This document shows, one piece after another, positions 15,803 to 24,298 of a DNA stretch of 45,806 nucleotides. Source of the stretch: Chlamydiales bacterium (GTDB lineage: Bacteria; Chlamydiota; Chlamydiia; Chlamydiales; JARBTN01). Location of the stretch: positions 1 through 45,806 of the forward strand of contig JARBTN010000007.1 in assembly GCA_029240195.1 (NCBI GenBank), in the 5' to 3' direction. Positions within the stretch are counted from its first letter, which is position 1, and every line of letters starts with the position of its first letter. The notes under the pieces are model-generated. The model saw only the letters and a list, made by a program, of their open reading frames with translations. It ran no database searches and was not told the origin of the DNA. Position numbers and translations under genes: made by a program.

Positions 15803-16279
15803 ATGACTTCTATTTCAAACGTTTTTAATCCATCTGAAATATTTTCATCCACAACTAGCCGGCTAAAAAAAGCGACCAATGCCACTGTGGATTTGATAAA
15901 ACAGATTGCGCTTAAAATCTTCAATGCGATTAAAAACCATCCATTTTGGGCTGGTGGCGCAGTGCTTGGTCTGGCTGCCGCGGTTGCAGTAGTGGCCCCC
16001 GGAGTACCCGAAGCCATTAAAATAGGGGCTATGTTTTATAATGCTATATACTTGCTAACTGTTGGCCTTGCTTTGCAGATGTCCCTTGACTCGCCTTCAA
16101 ATTCAACAGGAAGGTCTGAGCAGCCGATAACCATACCCACTCTGTCTCGAGAAGATTTTGATCGAATAGTAAGGGCGCCCCTTCCCAGTCAAACGCAAGA
16201 AACTTCAGGACGACGTGTAAGAGCATCCTCTCCAGAGCAACAAAATCGCTCACGCACTAATTTGGATGAAGTTGATTGA
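15803..16279 (+). CDS. Small bilobed-hydrophobic membrane protein, Inc-like
   Basis: 158 residues with no recognised family. Residues about 48-94 form two hydrophobic helices (FWAGGAVLGLAAAVAVVA, a PGVPEAIK turn, then GAMFYNAIYLLTVGLALQM), the bilobed pattern of chlamydial inclusion-membrane proteins. The N-terminal 45 residues are amphipathic and lysine-rich; the C-terminal 60 are polar, rich in Ser, Arg and Gln, and look disordered. AGGA lies 6 bases before the ATG. It has its own promoter candidate and a strong downstream terminator, so it is probably transcribed alone. It is not obviously related in sequence to the three Inc-like proteins at 2188-5376. Secreted effector or plain membrane protein cannot be told apart here. 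Confidence 0.65.
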   Translation: MTSISNVFNPSEIFSSTTSRLKKATNATVDLIKQIALKIFNAIKNHPFWAGGAVLGLAAAVAVVAPGVPEAIKIGAMFYNAIYLLTVGLALQMSLDSPSNSTGRSEQPITIPTLSREDFDRIVRAPLPSQTQETSGRRVRASSPEQQNRSRTNLDEVD

Positions 16280-16464
16280 CAAAACAGTTATGGCTGAAGA
16301 AAATCCCACTTCTCAAAGGGACCATAGGCGAAAGCCAGAAGAAAAGAAATATTCAATTAAAGAACCACCCTTGCATTACCGATAATAGCAGTGATAGAGC
16401 TCGACTTCGAGCGCCAAAGCATCTGTTTTTTGTTGAGAGGGCAAGGTTTGCTTGCTTTTTTTTA

Positions 16465-16512
16465 CAAGGCGCCTCAAGGCAATCCTGAACCTTGAAGCGC
16501 CTTGTTTTTTTT
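16465..16512 (+). terminator. Intrinsic terminator downstream of the small membrane protein gene
   Basis: CAAGGCGCCTCAAGG (16465-16479) pairs with CCTTGAAGCGCCTTG (16490-16504) with one mismatch, followed by eight T. Its T-run touches the stop codon of the convergent gene on the minus strand. On that strand the stem is followed by A, so it serves the plus strand. The 16280-16464 stretch before it holds no gene I can support. Confidence 0.85.
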
Positions 16513-18511
16513 AAAGGAGCGGCTCGGGTTTTTTCAGCTTCAAATCAAACCACTTGGCATCGATCACATGGCCTAAAGCTTTTCTCATCTCTATCCCTTC
16601 AAGGACCTTTAAGACATGGGTGAAGCGCAAGAAACGGTCATAGAAGACAACTCGCTCCCTTTGCATCAGCGTCGGCGCAAAAATGAGCGTCCTCAAAAAG
16701 CGCACATCCTCTTTGGAGATGCGCTCCCCTTGCAAATACCTTAAAAAGAGATACATCTCAGCAGATGCAATCGATGAAATGTCGAGCCCATCTTTGCACG
16801 TATGGCTGACCGCATTCGGCTTGAGCAGATCGATCAGCTTCACTTCTAGCAGCAGATAGAAAAGGTCGATGAAGCTCTGGCGCGAGCTCTTTGTCAGCAC
16901 ATTGCGAGAGGCAAAGAAAACATCATGCACCGCTTGTAAAAGAGGAGCAATCTGCCCTCTCAACGTCCCTTTCAAAGAAGAAGAGAAGAAGTAGCCGGAA
17001 GAGCCACTGAGCAAATGCTCTTCAAAGACTTTTAAGAAGAAGTCAGATTGATTCATCTCCTCATAATGCGCCCTTTGATGGTAGAAGTCCCCCTCTTTGG
17101 CCAAAGTGACCACGTTCAGATGAGGCACATCTAGCTGCTCTAAGGCCGCTGAGCGGGCATGCTCTTTCCAAGAGGACCGATCTTGAAAGTTAAAGAGCAA
17201 CAAAGAAGCTGCCGCTTCTTGCCGGTGCAACAGCGCGCTCCATTCCGGGGAGATGTCAGCGCTGTCGATGCTGTCTTGCCCAGTTGGAGTGGGCAAGTTG
17301 AAGAAGGTGATTTTTTTAGCGTCAATATAGAGGTCATATTGCTGCGCAGGCAGAAATTGCTGAAAGAGAGGGTCAAATCTCGACTCTTGGTGTAAAAGAG
17401 CTCGCAATGTCTTGGCGATCGGGCCATAGGAGCGATCCTTCATCAGCTCTAGCAACGCCTTTTCATCAAAACCAAGCTGCACTGAAGCGACCTCTTTTTT
17501 GGGGCTGCCAAGCAAAGGCTCTAAAGCTTTGTCAACCTGGCGCCAGTCAAAGGAGGGAGAGAAGAACGCCGAGAGAGCTCCTTGCACGAGGTCGACAGCT
17601 GCCATGGCTAGAGAGTCTTTTTGGTCGAGGTAAGTGGACTGCCACTTGTGGTACTCCTTCGACCTGAGCGCCATCCTGAGGTAAACTTGAAAGTCGTGCA
17701 GGTAGTGAGAGGCTTTTTTGCCGCCCTTTGCCAGGTCGACATTGGCTGCCAACATCAGAGCGTAGGTCATCTTCTGTAAGTTAAAAATTCCTTCGAGGTC
17801 GCGGTATTCGGGCAATGCCAAATAAAAGGCGTCGATCTGCTGCCATACTTTTTTTAAGATGAAGTTGGCCATCTGTTGGCAGCGCATCTCTTGGTAGGAG
17901 AAGATCAAAGGCGCTTCAGCCGTATGGCCTTCCTTAGCTTCTGTCAAAAGATGCAGATTGCGCAAGATCTTGGGGTGATAAAAGCGGCTGCCATCGGGTT
18001 TCCTCAGCAAGACGAGCTCATATTCCGTGTCTTTGATGACACCATCTAAGTCGACAAAGACATGGCTCAACTTTTTGTCTGCCTTGGGCTTTTCTACCGC
18101 ACTCGCAAGAAGTGCATTGAAGCCAGTCGTACCCTTCTCCTTTTTATAGCGGCGCTTTGGCTGGATTTGATGCGCGCTTTGAAAAGCCGCTGTCATCCGC
18201 TTCAGCTTTTGAGAAGCTTCGTTAGCCAATAGCCAAGTCTGCTTCATCATCTTGGTTCTCTTTCCTGGGTCGTCCTGAGCCTTTAAATAGTGGATGACTT
18301 TTTGAAAAGTCTCCTTGGCGACAGTGAATGCTTTCTCCCGCTCTTTTCCAACCATCCAATGCACTGTATGGTAGGTAATAGAAACGCCAAAGAGTTCTCT
18401 TTGGTGCGCGTTGACCATTGCCACCGCTTTATCCGCTTCCAAATCAGCCAGGTGAGATAACGCTTCGACAGCTTCAGCAAAGGCTATCGGGGGGTGAAAG
18501 GGGCGTGCCAT
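16511..18511 (-). CDS. Unknown protein, 666-667 aa
   Basis: A long soluble protein without signal peptide, membrane helix or known motif. The ATG at 18511 (MARPFHPPIAFAEAVEAL) is preferred over an in-frame upstream ATG at 18538 because GGAG lies 5 bases before it. The N-terminal 130 residues are helical and lysine-rich; a basic linker (QPKRRYKKEKG, near 120) is followed by SHVFVDLDGVIKDTEYELVLLRKPDG. That VDLDGVI resembles a HAD-type DxD motif in isolation, but no other HAD motif is seen, so I do not assign it. The rest is mixed helical. It is divergent from the kinase gene across a very AT-rich 178-base gap, so the two may share control. Confidence 0.75.
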   Translation of the reverse strand: MARPFHPPIAFAEAVEALSHLADLEADKAVAMVNAHQRELFGVSITYHTVHWMVGKEREKAFTVAKETFQKVIHYLKAQDDPGKRTKMMKQTWLLANEASQKLKRMTAAFQSAHQIQPKRRYKKEKGTTGFNALLASAVEKPKADKKLSHVFVDLDGVIKDTEYELVLLRKPDGSRFYHPKILRNLHLLTEAKEGHTAEAPLIFSYQEMRCQQMANFILKKVWQQIDAFYLALPEYRDLEGIFNLQKMTYALMLAANVDLAKGGKKASHYLHDFQVYLRMALRSKEYHKWQSTYLDQKDSLAMAAVDLVQGALSAFFSPSFDWRQVDKALEPLLGSPKKEVASVQLGFDEKALLELMKDRSYGPIAKTLRALLHQESRFDPLFQQFLPAQQYDLYIDAKKITFFNLPTPTGQDSIDSADISPEWSALLHRQEAAASLLLFNFQDRSSWKEHARSAALEQLDVPHLNVVTLAKEGDFYHQRAHYEEMNQSDFFLKVFEEHLLSGSSGYFFSSSLKGTLRGQIAPLLQAVHDVFFASRNVLTKSSRQSFIDLFYLLLEVKLIDLLKPNAVSHTCKDGLDISSIASAEMYLFLRYLQGERISKEDVRFLRTLIFAPTLMQRERVVFYDRFLRFTHVLKVLEGIEMRKALGHVIDAKWFDLKLKKPEPLL

Positions 18512-18632
18512 AAAAACTCCAAGGAACAAGTTAAGCAACTAAATAAGTTTTAATTTTATATTACCTATAATAAAATATTTTATCAACAACGCATTTAAAT
18601 TATTTAAATAATTTATTTATAATTATTAAAAA

Positions 18633-18662
18633 TTACACTCTGTGATTAAATAATATTATTAT
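18633..18662 (+). promoter_or_regulatory. Candidate promoter of the kinase gene
   Basis: TTACAC (18633-18638), 18 bases, TATTAT (18657-18662) in an extremely AT-rich divergent region. AT-richness makes chance matches easy. Confidence 0.35.
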
Positions 18663-18689
18663 ACTTATTTAACTATAAGGATTGATATT

Positions 18690-20216
18690 ATGGATTCCAC
18701 AGCCAACAGACGTTTTTCCCTCAACATCTTCCAAATGTCCGCTTTGAATCAGGTCGATCGCAAAAGCCTCCCTAAAAGCCTTTCCAGCTCAGATGACAAA
18801 GTGCAAATCGCCAGGCAACGGGCAATCAAGGAGCTGAGCATGCATGAGCTCGACCGGCACGGCATCGACTTAGGGTTTAAGAAGAAAACCATTAAGAATA
18901 CATTCTTTAAAGGAAATCAAGTTCCTTTAAAAGTGATTGAAAATGGGCAACTGACATCAAAGATTGCCGATGTCAAAGCCATTGCCGCCGCCTTTCAGCT
19001 GACCCCCAAAGAGGTGCAAAAATTTAAAGGCGCGGCACTGAGCGCTCAGATGACAGCTAAATTGCAAGAAGCTGCCAATAGCTATGAAGCAGTGCTTTCA
19101 GCATATGACGTGGCGAACCATTCGCCAGACCGAGGCTCGATCCATAGCGATGTGCTCTTTAAAACCATGTCGCTGGCTATCCGCACCCTGTCCGAGCAAA
19201 AGACCCAGCTTTTGGAGGTCGAAGATTTGCAAGTGGTGCTGACCAAGAAGCCAGGAGAGTCTGCTCGATCTTACGTCATCTTGCCGGAAAATCCTTTGGG
19301 CGAGGGGTCATTTGGCGTCATCAAAAAGATTATCGACACCGATACGCATGAAGTGCATGTGATGAAACAAGATAAAGAAGAGTTCGAACGAGACTCCCTT
19401 TCCGTCGTGGAAAGGGAATACCTCATCTTAAAAGATCTGCACGAGCGGGGTGAGAAAGTTGAAGGCATTATTGAAGCGCCAAAGCACTTAGTCTATCTCA
19501 CTGATGATGCTTCAGCAGCTAAAAAAGCAGGCTTCATCATGCGCCGCTACCAAGGAGATCTCGAGATCAATCAAGCGGGGCAGTTCCCCTCAGAACAGAT
19601 CCCTAATGAGGCCAAACTGAAAGGGGCGGAGGCCCTTTTAAAAGGCTTAGCCTTTTTACATGGCCAAGAGATTGCCCATCAAGATATCAAACCGGCCAAT
19701 GTTCTCTACGCTCAAAGAGGACGGCAATACGATTTTTGCCTCTCTGACTTTGACGGCGTTTTAGACTTAAAAAAACAAAGGGCCCTGCCCAGCGATATCG
19801 CCCACACCAATCGCTTTGTACCTGTAGACATTGAAAAGAACTTGAGCCGCCTCTCTCTCGATTTAAAGAAGAGGCAAGGGGAAGAGGGCATAGAAACCAA
19901 GGCAGAAGAGCTCAAGCAACTACTGCTGGCCAAAGATCTCTTTTGCATGGGCTGCGTCCTCTACCAGATGCTGGCCGACCAGCCAGCTTTTCCCCAAGAG
20001 ACGCTGAGCCAAGAGGGTAAAGAAGCCGGCCATATCCGCATGGATAGCCAGCTCGACCTCGCCCCTCTCGAAGAGAGAGGCTACTCCCAAGAGATCCAAA
20101 ACCTCATCGGCGACTTGCTCGACTTAGCAAATTGCACAACCCCCCTCTTAGATGCCAAATCGGCCCTCCAAGATTGGCAGACAGCCATCTCCACCTTCAA
20201 CCCAACGATCGACTAG
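18690..20216 (+). CDS. Eukaryotic-type protein kinase-like protein with altered HRD and DFG motifs
   Basis: 508 residues. Residues about 196-500 form a protein kinase domain: glycine loop LGEGSFGV (203-210), VMKQ with the probable ATP-binding lysine K226, EREYLIL with the helix C glutamate (near 241), catalytic loop HQDIKPANVLY (330-340), metal-binding DFD (353-355, usually DFG), and DLFCMGCVLYQML (416-428) for subdomain IX. The catalytic Asp, Lys and Asn are present, so it may be active; HRD is HQD and DFG is DFDG. Residues 1-190 are a helical region of unknown fold, with no membrane helix. AAGGA precedes the ATG. It converges on the second paralogue triplet with a 35-base gap. It lacks the membrane anchor common in PknD-type kinases, which fits a soluble regulator or secreted effector (inference). 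Confidence 0.88.
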   Translation: MDSTANRRFSLNIFQMSALNQVDRKSLPKSLSSSDDKVQIARQRAIKELSMHELDRHGIDLGFKKKTIKNTFFKGNQVPLKVIENGQLTSKIADVKAIAAAFQLTPKEVQKFKGAALSAQMTAKLQEAANSYEAVLSAYDVANHSPDRGSIHSDVLFKTMSLAIRTLSEQKTQLLEVEDLQVVLTKKPGESARSYVILPENPLGEGSFGVIKKIIDTDTHEVHVMKQDKEEFERDSLSVVEREYLILKDLHERGEKVEGIIEAPKHLVYLTDDASAAKKAGFIMRRYQGDLEINQAGQFPSEQIPNEAKLKGAEALLKGLAFLHGQEIAHQDIKPANVLYAQRGRQYDFCLSDFDGVLDLKKQRALPSDIAHTNRFVPVDIEKNLSRLSLDLKKRQGEEGIETKAEELKQLLLAKDLFCMGCVLYQMLADQPAFPQETLSQEGKEAGHIRMDSQLDLAPLEERGYSQEIQNLIGDLLDLANCTTPLLDAKSALQDWQTAISTFNPTID

Positions 20217-20251
20217 TAACCCTTTTATCCTAAGCCATGAATGGCGAAGAT

Positions 20252-21457
20252 TTACGCCGCAGTTGCCACATGAGCAGCTAAAGATCCCCATTGCTTTTTA
20301 GCAACTTCTAATTGCCAATAAAAGCGGCGGGCAAACTGCTCTTCTGCCGATAAAGCGACACGACTGATTGAACTGTGAGTTTTGTTACAGACCGGAGTCA
20401 CAATATAAGTGTAGGCATAGCTCCGGGCCACCCGCGCTATATAGAAATCCAAAAGGCAGACTTTGACGATCACATCCGAAACCTTTTCCGCAATCACATG
20501 AACGCGATTTGGAAGGGGGAGCCAACTGACAATAACGTTTATGCAATATGCAGAAAGAGCCAATGGAAAACGGGCCAAATTGAATGCGTAAAAGTATACC
20601 ATGCTGCTGCCGAGGACCTTTTCAGCAATGCTCTCCAAGCAATCTAAAGAGTAAGCAACTACCCTATTGATAAGAACGCTACATGAAATAAACGCTACTG
20701 CGCCAGCAGCACCAGCCACCAGGAATTTAAAGATATTCGATTGGACGATAGGAATGATTTTTCTAACGGTCTCCTCGACTTTATAGAGGAAAGGTCGCGT
20801 TGCATTGTTAGAACTAGAGGAAAGGGGCGTTTGATAGCTCGCTTCAATAATTGCCTTCAATTGATTCACTTGGCCCTGATCTTTTAAATCGATCAGCAGC
20901 TTGTCATAGACGGCCCTTAAAAAAAGCTTAAACACCTTTTTTGTTTTGACTGCTTGTTTTGAACGAGCGACTTCTTTTGGAGAAGCGTAACCAAAAAGCT
21001 TAGACAACGCTGTTTTGAATATTCCTTTTGAAGCTTCTTCTGGAGAAACGACGCCAAAAAGCTTAGACAACGTTGTTTCGGTATCTTCTTTTTTATCTGT
21101 AGGAAGGACTTCAAGCTCTTTCAAATGCATGACCGATAGATAGCGAATTCCATCTTCGCTTAAATGAGGAGCAATTTGTAAAAAACGCTTAAAACTTCCC
21201 GCTGCTTTTAAAGCCAACATTTGCATATCTAAAGGCAAATTGGCCAAGTATTGAATATGGGGGTTATCAAGCTTTATAGATTGTTTTAAGGCTGCTGTTT
21301 GAAGAGAATTGACCCGAGGCATGCTATATTCAGGTTCTCTTGCGCCGTCCCAATGAGCAAAGAGAGAAGAGAGCTGAGAGCCTTCTCGCTGCGCAGCTTC
21401 GTCGATGAGCGAGCTGATTTTGGTGAGGAAAGGAGAGGATAGATTGTTAACTTGCAT
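20252..21457 (-). CDS. Multi-helix membrane protein, second paralogue family, copy A
   Basis: 401 residues starting at the second ATG (MQVNNLSSPFLTKISSLIDE). That start sits 7 bases after AAGG, exactly as in copies B and C; the first ATG at 21463 is too close. It shares with its two neighbours an N-terminal helical region (SSLIDEAAQREGSQLSSLF; SEDGIRYLSVMHLKEL), KTKKVFKLFLRAVYDKLLI, a hydrophobic central part with about three helices, and a strongly kept C-terminus (AEEQFARRFYWQLEVAKKQW). Copy A alone has a 21-residue tandem repeat. No known family was recognised. The membrane region and tandem expansion next to a kinase suggest an accessory, possibly host-facing role (inference). Confidence 0.75.
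   Translation of the reverse strand: MQVNNLSSPFLTKISSLIDEAAQREGSQLSSLFAHWDGAREPEYSMPRVNSLQTAALKQSIKLDNPHIQYLANLPLDMQMLALKAAGSFKRFLQIAPHLSEDGIRYLSVMHLKELEVLPTDKKEDTETTLSKLFGVVSPEEASKGIFKTALSKLFGYASPKEVARSKQAVKTKKVFKLFLRAVYDKLLIDLKDQGQVNQLKAIIEASYQTPLSSSSNNATRPFLYKVEETVRKIIPIVQSNIFKFLVAGAAGAVAFISCSVLINRVVAYSLDCLESIAEKVLGSSMVYFYAFNLARFPLALSAYCINVIVSWLPLPNRVHVIAEKVSDVIVKVCLLDFYIARVARSYAYTYIVTPVCNKTHSSISRVALSAEEQFARRFYWQLEVAKKQWGSLAAHVATAA
20971..21079 (-). repeat. 63-bp tandem repeat inside copy A
   Basis: Two units spaced 63 bases apart share CCAAAAAGCTTAGACAACG and flanking CTTCTT-TGGAGAA sequence. They encode TALSKLFGYASPKEV and TTLSKLFGVVSPEEA. Copies B and C have no such segment, so it is an in-frame expansion specific to copy A. 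Confidence 0.75.
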
Positions 21458-21644
21458 CTGCATGCCTTAAATTTTTACATATTGAACTGGAAATTAATAA
21501 TTGTATGTAAATTATATTATATGATCGATAACATTACAATATAAAAAATCAGTTCAACAGATCATTCATAAAAAATTAAATTAACCTTAACAAAAAACTA
21601 ATAAACGGACTGAGTTTTTCTCCCCTCTCCAGCTCTTTCAAGTC

Positions 21645-22739
21645 CTAAGCAAGCTGTGGCTCTGCTAAGTGAGCCACAAAAGATCCCCATTGCTTTTTAG
21701 CGACCTCTAATTGCCAATAAAAGCGGCGAGCAAGCTGTCCTTCCGCCGCTAAAGCGGCCTCACCAATTAAAATATAGGTTTTTTGGATGGTCGGGCGGGC
21801 AATATGCCTATAGATGAGAACAATCATCTTCCGGCCTAAAATGAGATCGCAAAAACAGATCTTATAGACCCAGTTCAAGCTGTTCACTAAAATCACGCGA
21901 AAACGGCTTGGAACGAGCAAGGGGACGACAGTTACTTCTATTAGGCAGGCGGAAAAAGCGACCGTATAGCGGACGGCCCAGAAGGCATAAAGACATGAGG
22001 TGTTATGGCCCAAGATCTGTTCAACAAGTCCTTGCAAGTAGGGGAGAGATTCTTTGTATACTTGAAAAACAGTATAGGTGCAGGTGAACATGACTATAGA
22101 GCCTACTGCAAGCGCTGCAACGGCTGCAACAACTTTAAAGCCTTGAGTTTTTTTGATGGCGAGAATGACTTCTTTGATGGCCTTCTCGATTTTGCAAAGG
22201 AAAAACCTTCCAAATGGCCTTGATCTTAAGTGAGGAGCAAGAGGGATTTGACAACTGATTTCAACAATTTCCTCCGATCTTTGGTCCGGCTGCTTTTTAG
22301 CTTTCAACTCGATCAGCAACTTTTCATAGACCGCCCTTAAAAAAAGCTTAAACACTTTTTTAGTTTTAACCTCTTCCCCTGGAGGAGTGACGCCAAGCTC
22401 CCTCAAATGCCTCACCGATAGATAGCGAATTCCATCTTCGCTTAAGTGTGGGATAATTTGTAAAAAACGCTCAAAACTTCCCGCTGCTTTTAAAGCCTGC
22501 AATTGTTCATCTAAAGGCAAAGCGGCCAGTTGGTGAATTTGGAAGTTGCCAGGCTTTATAATTTGTTTTAAGGCTGCTGTTCGAAGGGACGTAGCCCGGA
22601 GCAAGCTGCACTCAGTTTCTTTTGCACCGTTCCAATGGGAAAAAAGGGAGGAGAGCTGAGAGCCTTCTTGCTGCGCAGCTTCATCGATGAGAGAGCTAAT
22701 TTTTAAAAGAAAGGGATAGGAGGGATTGCCAATATTCAA
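21645..22739 (-). CDS. Multi-helix membrane protein, second paralogue family, copy B (TTG start)
   Basis: 364 residues if read from TTG at 22739. That codon gives NIGNPSYPFLLKISSLIDE, identical to the start of copy C. It is preceded by AAAGGTGCTCTG, matching AAAGGTGTACTG before the ATG of copy C. An in-frame ATG at 22808 exists but would add a non-homologous N-terminus (MRVPDNLLVNINF) and ignores the shared ribosome site. The domain pattern is as in copies A and C: helical N-terminus, KTKKVFKLFLRAVYEKLLI, then hydrophobic stretches (FKVVAAVAALAVGSIVMFT; YAFWAVRYTVAFSACLIE) and the C-terminal QLARRFYWQLEVAKKQWG block. Function unknown. Confidence 0.75.
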   Translation of the reverse strand: MNIGNPSYPFLLKISSLIDEAAQQEGSQLSSLFSHWNGAKETECSLLRATSLRTAALKQIIKPGNFQIHQLAALPLDEQLQALKAAGSFERFLQIIPHLSEDGIRYLSVRHLRELGVTPPGEEVKTKKVFKLFLRAVYEKLLIELKAKKQPDQRSEEIVEISCQIPLAPHLRSRPFGRFFLCKIEKAIKEVILAIKKTQGFKVVAAVAALAVGSIVMFTCTYTVFQVYKESLPYLQGLVEQILGHNTSCLYAFWAVRYTVAFSACLIEVTVVPLLVPSRFRVILVNSLNWVYKICFCDLILGRKMIVLIYRHIARPTIQKTYILIGEAALAAEGQLARRFYWQLEVAKKQWGSFVAHLAEPQLA

Positions 22740-22920
22740 CAGAGCACCTTTAAAACTAAATATTGAACTGAAATTAATATTTACAAGCAAATTATCTGGC
22801 ACCCTCATTAATCACACAACAAGAAAAAGTCATCCAATTAATTATTTACAATAAACCATTGAATATTAACAAAAGCCTAGCAAACAAAAAAACCTGCCCC
22901 CCCGTGCCCTCTCTTCAGTT

Positions 22921-23997
22921 TTAAGCAAGCTGCGGCTCTGCCAGCTGCGCCACAAAAGCCCCCCATTGCTTTTTAGCGACCTCTAATTGCCAATAAAAGC
23001 GGCGGGCAAGCTGCTCTTCCGCCGATAAAGCGGCCTCGTCAATTGAACCGCGAGTTCCGCGGAAGGCCGGGGCGGCGATATGATGATAGATGTAGCTGAT
23101 AGACTTTCGAAGTAAAATGGCATCGCACAAACAAATATTGCAGACCCAGCTCAAGCTATTGACTAGAATCACGTGATAACGGTTTGGAAGAGGCAAGAGA
23201 ATGACAACCCTTTGTATGAGGTAGGCGTACAAAGCAACTTTAGAGCGGACTACACAGAAGGCATAAAAATAGGAAATGCCATCGCCCAGGATCTTTTCAA
23301 CAAGGCCTTGCAAGTAGGGGTAAGATTCATAGTATACTTCCAACATCGTATATGTGCAGGTGAACATAACTATAGAGCCTACGGCAAGCGCTGCAGCTAA
23401 TTTAAAGCTTTGGGCTTTGATGATGGGAATGACTTTTTTGATGACCTTCTCGACTTTGTAAAGCAAAGATCTTCCAAACGACCTTGAGCGAGGAGAAAGA
23501 GGGGTTTGATAGCTAATTTCAACAATTTCCTTCAATCCTTGGCTAGGCTGCTCTTGAGCTTTCAATTCGATCAGCAGCTGGTCATAGACCATTCTTAAAA
23601 AAAGTTTAAATACTTTTTTAGTTTTAACCTCTTTCCCTGGCAGATCGGCGCCAAGCTCTTTCAAATGCTCGATCGATAGATAGCGAATTCCATCTTTGCT
23701 TAAATGAGGGATCAGTTGTAAAAAATGCTCAAAACTCCCCGCTGCTTTTAAAGCCAACCCTTGCCGATCTGAAGGCAAATCGGCCAAGTATTGGATGTGG
23801 GGGTTGTCAAGCTTTATCGCTTGTTTTAAGGCCGCTGCTTGAAGAGACAGGACGCGGGGCATGCTGTATTCAGGTTCTTTTGCGCCATCCCAATTAGCAA
23901 AGAGAGAGGAGAGCTGAGAGCCTTCTTGCTGCGCGGCTTCATCGATGAGAGAGCTAATTTTTAAAAGGAAGGGATAGGAGGGATTGCCAATATTCAT
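22921..23997 (-). CDS. Multi-helix membrane protein, second paralogue family, copy C
   Basis: 358 residues starting MNIGNPSYPFLLKISSLIDE, with AAAGG 7 bases before the ATG. Hydrophobic stretches lie at about 197-220 (SFKLAAALAVGSIVMFTCTY), 242-270 (YFYAFCVVRSKVALYAYLIQ and on) and 276-296. The 25 residues before the last 10 (AEEQLARRFYWQLEVAKKQWG) are almost invariant across the three copies, as is CKxx-free KTKKVFKLFLR near residue 125. It ends ...LAEPQLA like copy B, to which it is closest. The copies are separated by gaps of 181-187 bases with partly similar leaders, so each may have its own promoter. I do not recognise the family. Confidence 0.76.
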   Translation of the reverse strand: MNIGNPSYPFLLKISSLIDEAAQQEGSQLSSLFANWDGAKEPEYSMPRVLSLQAAALKQAIKLDNPHIQYLADLPSDRQGLALKAAGSFEHFLQLIPHLSKDGIRYLSIEHLKELGADLPGKEVKTKKVFKLFLRMVYDQLLIELKAQEQPSQGLKEIVEISYQTPLSPRSRSFGRSLLYKVEKVIKKVIPIIKAQSFKLAAALAVGSIVMFTCTYTMLEVYYESYPYLQGLVEKILGDGISYFYAFCVVRSKVALYAYLIQRVVILLPLPNRYHVILVNSLSWVCNICLCDAILLRKSISYIYHHIAAPAFRGTRGSIDEAALSAEEQLARRFYWQLEVAKKQWGAFVAQLAEPQLA

Positions 23998-24298
23998 CAG
24001 TACACCTTTAAAATCAAAGGGTGAATTTAAAATTAATATCTACAAGTCAATCATCTGACAGCCCCCATTAAACCTACAACCAGAAAAAGTCATTCGAGAA
24101 ATTATTTACAATAAACCCAATGAATCTTAACAACGGCCTCATAAAGGGAGAGAACCCTTCTCCCCTGCGAGCCCTTTTAAGCCCTGCTTGCCGCAAGGCG
24201 ATGCCCTCTACTTGCCCTTTGCAATGATGCAAAAGGCCAAAGGCATGTCCCAAAGGCTTTGCTCTATGGCTTGAGGGGGGCTTAGCGCTCTCCCCCCC
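23998..24298. other. 301-base gap with conserved leader and GC-rich hairpin
   Basis: No gene is seen. Bases about 24000-24130 are the leader of copy C and share a block with the leader of copy B (about 22740-22870), including ATTATTTACAATAAACC and AGATATTAATTT/AAATATTAATTT on one or other strand. The right end holds GGGGGG (24275-24280) facing CCCCCC (24292-24297), a hairpin at the end of the ribF transcript without a T-run. Confidence 0.5.

Noticed and set aside
16276-16488. Short frame after the small membrane protein, starting at TTG
   Set aside because: No ribosome site, no plausible protein features, and it runs into the terminator hairpin.
18040-18075. HAD-phosphatase motif (VDLDGVI) in the unknown protein at 16511-18511
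   Set aside because: Only this one short motif is seen, in mid-protein, without the downstream Lys and Asp motifs, so a phosphatase call is not justified.
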